Source: Symbiodinium natans | Taxonomy: Eukaryota > Sar > Dinophyceae > Suessiales > Symbiodiniaceae | Reading direction: 5' to 3' | Length of the DNA: 64,000 nucleotides | NCBI GenBank assembly: GCA_905221605.1 | Contig: CAJNDS010001002.1 | Location: 410,337-474,336 of the forward strand | Shown here: in pieces, positions 24,701-32,702 of the stretch | Position numbering within the stretch: the first letter of the stretch is position 1 | Layout of the letters: each line of letters begins with the position of its first letter | Translations under genes and position numbers: made by a program | The notes under the pieces: generated by a model | What the model saw: only the letters and a program-made list of their open reading frames with translations | Told to the model about the DNA's origin: nothing | Database searches by the model: none

Positions 24701-27700
24701 GCTGGGAATCAGGATGCCCAGATGTGAGGATCACAGCAGGACTCGGAAGTCAAGCCTGGACGACGCGTCATGCACCGAGCCTGGGGGCGGAAGTTGTGAG
24801 CTTCTCCGCTATGACGGGGAAGAGCCGCTCGAGCTCTCGCCAGGTGATGGGGTGCTGGTGCCAGTCGTGCGGGAGGCAGGAGTCTCCGCAGAGGGATCCC
24901 TGTCCGAGGTTGTGCTTCCGGTTGAGTGTGGGGTTGAGGCTGTGCCAGGTCTCTGGCCCACAGGAGAGGGTAAAGGGTTTGTTTTGCTTGCAGCCCAAGA
25001 GTGTGATCACTCTCTCCAGCCGGGCGAGGTTGTTGCGGAAGTGCGTTCCGGCCTCGTCAGCACTGCGGCCTGTGGTTGTGGCGCGATTGAGACGGTGTTC
25101 GAGTCAGAGCCGTCTCCGCAGGCATGTGCGGATTGTGGGGTCGCCGTTGCTACGGTTGACCATGACCCGTGCTTTGCTTGCGGGTCCGCGTCCAGGGCCG
25201 CGGCAAGAAGCTTCCAAGGTTGTTCCTCGTGTGCGCGGTCCTTTGGGCGGCTGCGTACCGGCGCCAGGATCGGTGTGCTATCGGTCCTTGCCGCGGTGAC
25301 TGTTCTCGCTTCGGTGTGGGGCGGGAGCGGCCCGGTTGGGCGCCCTGTTGAGGAGCCTGGAGTGCTTACTTGCTTGGACCACCTTCCAAGCGTCGACAGC
25401 TGGTGGGAGGCGCCAGGTGGTTACGCGTCTGTGTGGGGTAGGCGCCCTGCGCAGAAGGACCTTGGGACCCTGGCGGTCGAGAAGGCGCCCTACGAAACGT
25501 GCTTGCTTCAGCGCGCAGGTGAGGCGTGGCGTCTTTGGGACACGAGGGATTTGCGTGTGGCGGAAAGCGTTGCGTGCAGCGATGAGGTTCCCGTCACCGA
25601 ACGCCTCGCGGTCTTCAGGACGCGCAAGGGGCCACGCTGGGCTGGCTGGCGTGAGGGATCGGCCACGGCTGGAAGAGGCGCAAGTGACGCTGTGCGCCCA
25701 GCAGACGCGGTCGAAACGGCGCGCTGCCCGAGCTATCATATCGTGGAGAGCTGGGACATCGATAAGATGATCGAGGAGCCTCCAACGGACTATTATTATG
25801 AGCAACTCGCGGCAGATATGCGCGCCCGGCACCCTAAGGCGTGCCCGCACCTCCTCGACCACCTCGTTTCCTTAGAGGGTTTCCTAGACAAGTCAATCTT
25901 GTTTGGGTTCTCCTTTGGAATCAGCAAGGCCGAAGTTTGTGTCTCCAAAGGTAAGCTCCTAGGACACAACATTGGGCGGGACGGGAGTTCGCCTGACGAA
26001 GAGCGTTGTCAGGCGGTGATTGACTTTCCCCCGCTCTGGGAGAAGCTTCACATTCAGCAATTTTTGGGTTGCGCAAATTGGTTGCGCGGCTACCTGCCTG
26101 TTGAGTATGGGCACGCAGCCAAGATTTTAGGGCAGTGGCAGAAGCCAGGCGCCGTCTTTCCTGAAGGCGGGCTGGGCTCAGCCGCCACCGAGGGTTGCAA
26201 AGCCTTTAAAGCGATTAAGCGCATGATGCAAAACCGCATCAATTTGGCTACCTTCGATGAGGCCTCTGCTGCGGATGGGTCGTGTCCCCTTGAGCAGATC
26301 GCGGATGCGTCGGGCATCGCGGTAGGGGGCAGCGTCGTGCAGATGACGCGTGACTTGAGTCAGCTCAAAGTGCTTATGACGCACTCAAAGAGCTTGACCC
26401 CCGCGCAGCAGAACTGGCCGCCCTTGATACAGGAGGCGTTTGCCCAGCTCGAGGTAAAGCGGGCGACACGCCGCATGTTTGGCTCTATTCGGACTCTGTG
26501 TTGGACAGATCATGCCAACCTTACCCGAGCGCAAACGTCGGACATCGGAATGGATCCGAAACTCGTCCGGTGGGTTGCGGAAATCCTTATGGATGGGTCC
26601 GAAATAAGGAGCCTTAGCGGTCGCTCAGCGACGCTGGGTGACAGTTTTAGCCGCAATCCCAAAGATCGGGATGCGCTCCTTGCGGCGAGGACGAAAGATC
26701 TCGAGGGCCTTTCGGGCCAACTCCGAGGTTTCGACCTGGACCAGTACCTCGGAGAGGGTACTGAGGGTGACGGACCCGTGCCCTGGGCGGTCGGCAACGA
26801 CGCCGTCCCAGAGCCTGCGGGCCGTGTCCAGGCCGCGGCTGTGCCGATGTGCGTCGTCGCAGCCCTTCCGGTGCGCGTCATGGTTGTCTTTGACTACGCG
26901 CGTTGGAAAGAGCAGGACGCAGAGCTGACTGAGATCAGGCGCGTTTTTCAAGCGAGCCTCCCTGGAGTTTCTGTGGCTGTCAGGGGTTGTTGGGGTCCGT
27001 TTGAGGATACCGACGGGCTTGCCTCGCATTTTGATTGCGGGGCCGGCAGGCTCGCAGGGACCAAGAAGATCAAGCGGATCAGGGTCGACTTGCTTACTTC
27101 GTGTGCCAAGGTTCTTAGGGAAGCTTCGGGGTTTCGTCCGCAGTTCCTCGTAGGACTTGGGCAAGGCGGGCTGGTCACAGCCGTCCTTAGGTGGCCTTTG
27201 GTTGTTGAGCTCACGCTCCAAGCAAGGAACCTGCAGCGCAAGGAAGCTAGGGCTGTAGGAGAGGCTTGGGCAGGCATCAAGGCTATCTGGGCGGTGCGGC
27301 CACGCCTTTGGCGCACGCAGCAGGGCCACTTGGAAGTGGCCGAGGCTTGTCCGGAACTCAAGAAGGATTTTCCGGAGCCTCCCCTGCGAGGTTTTGGGAT
27401 CGTAGGGAAGCAGGCATTGGGGGCGGAAGTTCTGCGGTCCTTGAGGTTGGACGCGGTTCGTTCCATCGATGATGCCAGCATTAGGGGGATGCTGGACGAA
27501 CCGTCACGACCCCTCTGGGACCATGAGGGTCTGTGCGTCTGCGGCAAGCGGACCTACCTGTTTTCTCGCTGCCCCGCCTGCATCGAAAAAGAGGCAGTCG
27601 ATACCTCGGTGGAGATAGCCGAGCGGGAGGAGCCCGAACCTCCGCTTGAGGGCGACCTTGAGGCCCATGAGGTGGGCCTAGAGGTCAACTCCGTCCTTGC

Positions 27701-30044
27701 AACCTTGGATAGGACAGGAGGTTTAGTTAGGGTTAGGTCCTCAACCATCCAGCAATGGGCGGTAGGGTTCAGGACTACGCCCAAAGGTGCTCCAGTTCCC
27801 ACAGCATATGGCATGCTGAGCGGGAAGCTATGGAAGAAGAGCCATTCCATGAAGCTCAGCCTCGGCTCCCAGCACAAAGATCTTTCCAAGTGGGGCGATG
27901 TGAAGCCTTACTGGACCACATGGGTGGTTAGAGAAGATGGTGCTGTGGTGGCGGGGCACAACTGCTCGCCCCTGAATGTGGTTCAGGGCGACATCGTCGT
28001 GCATTGGTCGTCGGTGGTGAACTGGCACGGCCACAGACATGTCGTGAATGAGCAGTGTGAAGTGCTCTGGAGGTCTAAGGGCAAAGAGGTTGCCTTAGAC
28101 CCCTCCTTCGGCAAGCTGATAGCCCTTGTGGGTAGGGTTACTCAGGTCATTGGCTGGCGGGCAACCGGAGAAGCTTCGGATCCCCGCAGTTCTACCCGGC
28201 AGGCGTCAAGGGTCCTTGCTCAATTCTCTTCGTCCAACGAGGGCGTAGAAGGGCATTGGACCGCGGGCGCTATCAGTCGCGGAAAGAATGCCAATGAGTG
28301 CAAGCTGAAGGGTAGAGTTTTGGCGTTTATGGGTGAGGAGCACGAGGGCCCTGCAGTGGTTCTAGAGCTCGTCAGCCATAGCCCCATCCTGTGCATTTGG
28401 GACCATTCCTCAACCAAGGTCAAGGTCGAGTTTAAGGGCGGTGTTCCGTCTTTGAGCCTGATCGCGGAGGAGGACGAAAATCGTCGTGAGCAGCTTGCGG
28501 TCGAGGCAAGGGACGCGGCGAACATTTCGGAGTTCCGAGTCACGGGATCCCTTCGTACGGCGTGGTACGAGGGTCAGCGGCGCGATCCCTCATTGGCGGG
28601 CTCGATTCGCAAGCCGGAGCCGCCAATGGAGATATCCGGAGACGGGTTGCTCGAGCGCGAGGTGACCCTCAGGACGGGCCAAACCGTCGTTGTCCCAGTG
28701 GTTCCCAACGGGGCTGCGGGCGCGAATGGAGTGACCTGGCGCCGCGCTTGCTACAATTCAGTCCACTGCGGAGTCCTTGGGGCCCATAGGTCCGCTGAGG
28801 TTACCATCAAGCTGCTAGAGAGGGCAGTCTGGTGGCCCGACTTAGAGAAAGATGTGCGGACCTGGGTCGCCAAATGTCTCGCTTGCATTAAGGGCCGCTC
28901 TCGACCGACGAAGGTCGAGGCTCGTGCGGTCAAATGTGGCGCCGAGACATGCTGGCAGGAAGTCAGCGTGGACTGTGAAGGTCCGAACCGAGAGGACAGG
29001 GAAGGGCATAGGTACTCGCTTACGTACTTCGATTGCCTCAGTCATGCTGTCCTCCTCGAGCCGATGAGGTCTCTGACTCATGCTGAAGTCAGGAGGGCGT
29101 TCGTGCGCTGTGTGCTTCGCAGCAGGACGATCCCGAGCCTCATCAGGTCGGATAGAGGGCCAGAGTTCAAGAATGCGCTCATGGCAGAACTCAGCGCTAT
29201 GCTTGGGACCGAGTGGCGGTTCAGCGCGCCCTTGAGGCCTTGTGAGTTGGGCGCAAACGAGCGAGTCCACCAAGAAGTTCAAAAGGTGCTGGGGGCGGTC
29301 GTCAGGCAAGTCGGCGCCTCCCTTTCCGAAGCTTGGTCGGATTGGCTCGTGGTGGCGGAGTACGTCATAGATAACACTCCGGGACCCCACGGGTATACCC
29401 CGAGGGACCTAGAGCGGAGCTGGTCGCTCGCTCTACCACTTGAAAAGGACGTCCTGCGAGACGCCTTGCAGTTTGAACCCATCTCTGATTGGGCTCGGAG
29501 CCAGTTTAAGCAGTTCTCGGAACTAGCTGCTGCGGTCCGAGAGCACTGGACGCGGTCTTCAGAAGCGCGGGCGAAACTTGCAAATCGCCATAGGCGCACT
29601 GTGGACCTTAAGCCAGGCGACCGAGTGGTCTGGAACGCTCCGAGGGCCCGTTCAGAGGGGGCGGGGCGTGTGCCTTGGAAACCGGGTCTGACCGGCCCCT
29701 GGCGCGTGTTGGAAGTCAAGGGCCACAGGCTCACCTTGGAGCCCGTGTCGATGGAGTCGGGGGGTACTTCTTCCGCCCGGCGCGGCCCGATGGAGGCGCA
29801 CGCAGAAGACTGCATTCTTGTTCCTGCGGATGCAGATGGCGCGGAATCCCGCGAGCCGGTCGTCTTTGAGGACGATGGAACCGGCGGGGACGGCTCGTCT
29901 CGCCCCAGCTTAGGGCAACAGGTTCAAGGCGACGCCAAGCAAGTGGAGTTCACGCTGACCAGGCGCGGGAGGGACTTCGTCCTCCGCCTTGGCGACCGCA
30001 TTGCCTATCGGGGATACGTGGTCGCCCTAAGGTGTTCATGTTAG
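21750..30044 (+). CDS. Gag-protease-RT(C half)-RNase H-integrase polyprotein
   Basis: 2764 residues, uninterrupted. Residues about 390-560 resemble a retrotransposon Gag core (FYEEFEDVCALANN onward). Two CCCH fingers at about 659-678 and 732-751 both fit C-x8-C-x5-C-x3-H. A retropepsin-like region follows with LDGCAGANHV (Asp 857) and LILGGRALD. A Cys-rich part with one hydrophobic segment (GVLSVLAAVTVLASVWGG, about 1172-1189) comes next. At about 1330-1470 it resumes as the RT thumb/connection (GFSFGISKAEVCVSK, KLLGHNIGRDG), without fingers, palm or YVDD. RNase H follows with IADASGIAVGG (Asp 1519), LTPAQQNWPPL and WTDHAN. An insert of about 700 residues has GLGQGG and a CxC...CxxC ribbon. 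Integrase has a His/Cys zinc-binding head, Asp 2408, Asp 2468 and Glu 2504 (DD35E) and a GPW-type chromo-region motif (LTGPWRVLEV). Such proteins form particles, mature them, copy RNA and integrate DNA. The missing RT half is at 31420-32110. Confidence 0.93.
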   Translation: MSAEVAGQAEGVTLLEAIEGGDVPYPERMSYVAWLKWRRETGSRPLSKRDGVSTTPEQEAALWRKVMKFLHDAEDEDEDEEEEEEDSELVPEASGAGGDSPPRVDVSAAARELAMVPTGAAYVPATAPGSRPAGPSGPPSTAGSVPGTAEGLQAELRAIFRPDQEPVADYLTRVSRIVLALKAHGVTVSSRDLDALSTKATLLADEFSKIGGDWHPTKMVRRLRTRFSVAALRGGEDPEDAEEIQREIQCIGELILALGGKESSSQEKVWSSPSDVPVEAVGPRSPGPPQPATASGLGVGLDRGGLHTAEVAGGPSAARDLGATDGDSPLRAKLAALEMEIEALKRGSDGGGSQTGSQNPAGDFAAALAAQTEALKEALAQRGGQSSITTVKTDLTWPTLTDDKSDARDVVLFYEEFEDVCALANNCRGMSAREKLLALRGRCRGSRMKTYTNAYRAAWKSGEVLSDPQAVYDRIKNKHLMFGESREEREVRVDGEHASLAKGKLTGHQFEPLFEASIADLEAVGLGKTPRELYLSYLRKMPPYLQKEIRNDKRLWPGDPKDGGLRGPQTWEESHKVVLEYEQREAAHRAVSHSVYSATGSPSADPSVALAEAQKEIKSLKAAAKAAAKGAAAAAKAGADQTFAAASKGAGKGADKKICFHFRDHGNCPKGDGCPYSHDKELRRKALAAKKGDQTFATAKGKGKGKGGGKAKANAKPKAAAKGAAKPPGTVCPFFSKNGSCKKGASCDMVHNLTTSGGTPALPANWAAPSGASMSNPFAAFSVQIGSSGVQAGVSGAAGRAAVQQHALPLSKGGRDKFATLDDLPKDWWNLADNEPGGYQYRTVVQVLDRKVECMLDGCAGANHVTEELVVGMMNRAAELGIGTEDPGFPVVRLERWVHPEYVHGIASGAPVPLKGAAVLRVTLLEGRTADDCRPNTEIFVRCKIAARGTSDWHGLILGGRALDCAGRMGLGFRPGPDFHVLDTLGIRMPRCEDHSRTRKSSLDDASCTEPGGGSCELLRYDGEEPLELSPGDGVLVPVVREAGVSAEGSLSEVVLPVECGVEAVPGLWPTGEGKGFVLLAAQECDHSLQPGEVVAEVRSGLVSTAACGCGAIETVFESEPSPQACADCGVAVATVDHDPCFACGSASRAAARSFQGCSSCARSFGRLRTGARIGVLSVLAAVTVLASVWGGSGPVGRPVEEPGVLTCLDHLPSVDSWWEAPGGYASVWGRRPAQKDLGTLAVEKAPYETCLLQRAGEAWRLWDTRDLRVAESVACSDEVPVTERLAVFRTRKGPRWAGWREGSATAGRGASDAVRPADAVETARCPSYHIVESWDIDKMIEEPPTDYYYEQLAADMRARHPKACPHLLDHLVSLEGFLDKSILFGFSFGISKAEVCVSKGKLLGHNIGRDGSSPDEERCQAVIDFPPLWEKLHIQQFLGCANWLRGYLPVEYGHAAKILGQWQKPGAVFPEGGLGSAATEGCKAFKAIKRMMQNRINLATFDEASAADGSCPLEQIADASGIAVGGSVVQMTRDLSQLKVLMTHSKSLTPAQQNWPPLIQEAFAQLEVKRATRRMFGSIRTLCWTDHANLTRAQTSDIGMDPKLVRWVAEILMDGSEIRSLSGRSATLGDSFSRNPKDRDALLAARTKDLEGLSGQLRGFDLDQYLGEGTEGDGPVPWAVGNDAVPEPAGRVQAAAVPMCVVAALPVRVMVVFDYARWKEQDAELTEIRRVFQASLPGVSVAVRGCWGPFEDTDGLASHFDCGAGRLAGTKKIKRIRVDLLTSCAKVLREASGFRPQFLVGLGQGGLVTAVLRWPLVVELTLQARNLQRKEARAVGEAWAGIKAIWAVRPRLWRTQQGHLEVAEACPELKKDFPEPPLRGFGIVGKQALGAEVLRSLRLDAVRSIDDASIRGMLDEPSRPLWDHEGLCVCGKRTYLFSRCPACIEKEAVDTSVEIAEREEPEPPLEGDLEAHEVGLEVNSVLATLDRTGGLVRVRSSTIQQWAVGFRTTPKGAPVPTAYGMLSGKLWKKSHSMKLSLGSQHKDLSKWGDVKPYWTTWVVREDGAVVAGHNCSPLNVVQGDIVVHWSSVVNWHGHRHVVNEQCEVLWRSKGKEVALDPSFGKLIALVGRVTQVIGWRATGEASDPRSSTRQASRVLAQFSSSNEGVEGHWTAGAISRGKNANECKLKGRVLAFMGEEHEGPAVVLELVSHSPILCIWDHSSTKVKVEFKGGVPSLSLIAEEDENRREQLAVEARDAANISEFRVTGSLRTAWYEGQRRDPSLAGSIRKPEPPMEISGDGLLEREVTLRTGQTVVVPVVPNGAAGANGVTWRRACYNSVHCGVLGAHRSAEVTIKLLERAVWWPDLEKDVRTWVAKCLACIKGRSRPTKVEARAVKCGAETCWQEVSVDCEGPNREDREGHRYSLTYFDCLSHAVLLEPMRSLTHAEVRRAFVRCVLRSRTIPSLIRSDRGPEFKNALMAELSAMLGTEWRFSAPLRPCELGANERVHQEVQKVLGAVVRQVGASLSEAWSDWLVVAEYVIDNTPGPHGYTPRDLERSWSLALPLEKDVLRDALQFEPISDWARSQFKQFSELAAAVREHWTRSSEARAKLANRHRRTVDLKPGDRVVWNAPRARSEGAGRVPWKPGLTGPWRVLEVKGHRLTLEPVSMESGGTSSARRGPMEAHAEDCILVPADADGAESREPVVFEDDGTGGDGSSRPSLGQQVQGDAKQVEFTLTRRGRDFVLRLGDRIAYRGYVVALRCSC

Positions 30045-30283
30045 TACGTTTCACCCATGTATATTCTGCCCTTGCGCATCTCGGCGTGCACCGCTATCTC
30101 CCCGACGCCAGCGGGGTTCGCGTCAAATGGCGGCTTGCATACATCGCCGAGGACGGTGCGCTCACGCTTTCAGAGGGGACTCGTCCGGCCCACGAAGCGG
30201 TTTCCGTCAGGGAGATCATTTCCAAGATCGACCTGAACCGCGACGGACCTCTTGGTCGCGGAACCCCGCGTGTTGCAGCCTAG
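30027..30283 (+). CDS. short bridging frame between the integrase ORF and the RT(N half) ORF
   Basis: About 85 residues in the -1 frame relative to the integrase ORF, overlapping its stop by 18 bases: FMLVRFTHVYSALAHLG, then VRVKWRLAYIAEDGALTL, then REIISKIDLNRDGPLG. Composition looks coding. It overlaps the next ORF at 30252-30283, again with a frame change. It may be the continuation of the polyprotein by frameshifting, or a broken joint. No domain recognised. Confidence 0.5.
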
Positions 30284-32702
30284 GGCTTCCCCAGAGTCGG
30301 GTGCTGTCGAGAGTTGGTTCCGGCAGTATTTCCTTGGAGGGGTTGCCGACGTCTTAGAGGTTGCTTGGGGTGACGCGGTCGTCTCCGACGCGGCTAGGAG
30401 GCACGGGTACAGGGTTGTTCCCGCTTTTGTTCAAGGCAAGCAGGCCTACGGGATCACCTGGAACCTGGCCGCAGAAGAGCACTTAGAGGCTATTAGCGGC
30501 GCTGTTTTGCGCACAGAGCCGAAGGTGCTCGTGATTGGGCTTGAGGGCAAGAATGTGCCCCGGGCTTTCCTCCAGCTAGTCGTCCGGTGTGCTCAGGAAC
30601 GCACGCGCGCGGGCGCCCACATCGCGCTGCATTTGCAGGCACAAAAAGGCGAGTGGGAACCCTGGCGGCTAGAGGAGTGGGGCGCCTTGTTTGGGACGCT
30701 CGCAGAGCCACGCTGGCCTTGGGCCTTCGTGCGGGCTGACATATGCCAGTTCGCGCGGGCCAGTGGCCGCGGCAACCTCGTTGAGAGCGGGGCCCTGTGG
30801 CTCGCCGATTTCAGCTTAGAATCGGTAGGTATGAGGTGTAGTAGGCCGGATGCGTTAGGCGCAGTGCAGCACAAGCACGTTGAGCGCGCGCAAGCCGACT
30901 ACAACCTCATAGGGGCGGCTTTCTGCGCATCGCTCCAGGACCTTGGTCTGAGGGGCGCAGAAGAGCTGTGCACCGCTGCAGTTGAAAGCTTTCCAGCCAC
31001 TGCGGGTGCTGATAGCGCCGCGGCTGCGCCACAGCCCTCTCCAGTCGTTCCCCTCCCGGACGTGCGCTCGGGCGAGGACCTCACGCCAGCAGAGCGTGCG
31101 GAGCTGGATAAGGAGGTGGATAAGTATGCCGCTGAGAAGGAAGCGTTTTGGCGAACCAAAGCGGACGCCAAGGACTGGGATTCCGTCCGGGCGGACCTAG
31201 AGGTCTATGCTCTTGCGGGCGAGAAGGTCGCGGAGGATCCTAGGCGCACCGAGGCCTATAGAGACCTCGTATGGTCGGGTTTGAAGATCGAGCCTGGACC
31301 AACCAGACCAGGGCTGACCGATGCTGACATCGCAGCCGTCAGGGAAGTCATACGGCGAAAGGCCGCTGGGTTCTGGGTGGAGGACACCACCAGGACCACG
31401 GTCAGGAAGTTCGCCCATGACTGCATCCCCACCGGGCCGCCGGTCTCGTCCCAACCTCACAGTCTGAGGGGCGAGTCCGCGCAATGGGTCGACGACAAGC
31501 TTGAAGAAGAATGCAAGCGGGGTCAGTTGATCCGCGGCAGCTCGGCTTGGGGATCTGCGCCGTTTCCGACCAAGGAAATGCCCAGCTACAAGCGGCATAG
31601 GAAGCGACGCTTAGTGGTTGACTACCGCCGTGTGAATGCCCGAATCAAGCGCTCCACGTACTATTGTCGGCGGGGTAGCGATGTGCTCGCCGCCGCGGTA
31701 GGTTCGGTTTGGTATACCTTCGTGGATGCGGTTAGTGGGTTTAATCAGATTAGGAACACCAAGCGTGCTCGCGAGGTGTTGGCCATTGTGGCAAGATCAG
31801 GGAAATATCTCCCTGTCGGCCTCACCTTTGGCCCGATTAACGGCCCAGATGATTTCAACTTTGTGGTTGATAGGGCCTATGCCCCCGGCAGAGGTAGGCG
31901 CCTTAAGTATACTAAGGAGTGGATAGCCTACGTGGATGATCTTACTGTTAGGACGGGTAGGGTCATTGATGGGCAGTTTTTCACTGATGCCCAAGCCGAG
32001 GGGGCGGTGCGCGAAGCGTGCGCCAAGGGGGCAGTCGCGGCTCCGCAGAGCGCGTCGTCTGCTCTTGAAGCCTTAGGCGTTCGCGGTGCGCACAACACCA
32101 AGCGCGCGAACCATGACGCGGCGCGCTCAGACCAGAATCACCCCACGCGCGTTCTGATGCTCAGGATGTTGGGGCTGTTCGGGTGTTTCTGTGTTCAGGG
32201 CGGGTGTGTTTGGGGCGGGCCGTTTCCCAGGTCGCCGGTCTGCGGGCAGAAGGATTTTTCGTCGTTCGTCGCGTGCAGCTTCGTTCGTCTGTCTCGCAGC
32301 CAGTGTTTTGCAAGCAGGCCTAGAGGTTCGGTCCAAGGTCGAAGCAGAAGCCTTAGAAGCCTTAAAGCCCAGACCTTAAGGAAACTCCCCAAACCCCCGC
32401 CGCAGCGGTTCAAGTGTGTTGTAGAACCTAGGGTAGGTAGTCCCTCCCCGCGTTCGTGCCTGTGCACTGCGCCCCGCTGCGGGTCGCGACCAGACCGCGC
32501 GGGAGCGACCGATCGGTCGCCCGGACCTTCGTGGTCAACCACAAGGCCCCGCTGCGGGCCGTGCCCTGGCCGCGCGGGAGCGGCTGCCTACCACTACTGC
32601 ACACCGGCCCCTTGCAGCGGGCCGTGTCCTGGCCGCTCAAGGGCGCGTCAGGTTTTCCTCGCCCATCGGAGGTCCAGCAAAGCCGCGGGCCTCAGTGCCG
32701 CG
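30252..32702 (+). CDS. N-terminal half of Ty3/Gypsy reverse transcriptase (fingers and palm with YVDD)
   Basis: Start codon at 30252. The frame runs on to 32870, but the last part (from 32703) belongs to the next protein. Residues about 30-200 (VLEVAWGDAVVSDAARRHGY, KVLVIGL, later ALHLQAQ and WEPW) suggest a worn Rossmann or methyltransferase-like region, low confidence. RT begins near residue 390 (DCIPTGPPVSSQPHSLRG) and continues: GSAPFPTKE, RRLVVDYRRVNARIKRS, motif A FVDAVSGFNQI (Asp 492), motif B LPVGLTFGPINGPDDF and motif C YVDD (residues 560-563). It stops matching RT about 15 residues later (ALEALGVRGAHNTK). The thumb/connection that should follow is in the upstream ORF. The frame from about 32150 to 32702 is Pro/Arg/Cys-rich and probably not translated sense. 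Confidence 0.88.
32470..32640 (+). repeat. three GC-rich hairpin-prone tandem units
   Basis: Units with CCCCGCTGCGGG or CCCCTTGCAGCGGG followed by a GTG(T/C)CCTGGCCGCG-type stretch begin at about 32471, 32545 and 32607. CCCGC/GCGGG arms can pair. Looser copies appear inside the next ORF at about 33566 and in the 3' region near 36598. They lie just before the start codon at 32703, so a role in RNA structure or internal initiation is possible. Confidence 0.65.

Noticed and set aside
32150-32702. The Pro/Arg/Cys-rich tail of the RT(N half) frame as a real protein domain
   Set aside because: It is the translation of GC-rich tandem units and ends exactly where a better start codon (32703) opens the next protein.
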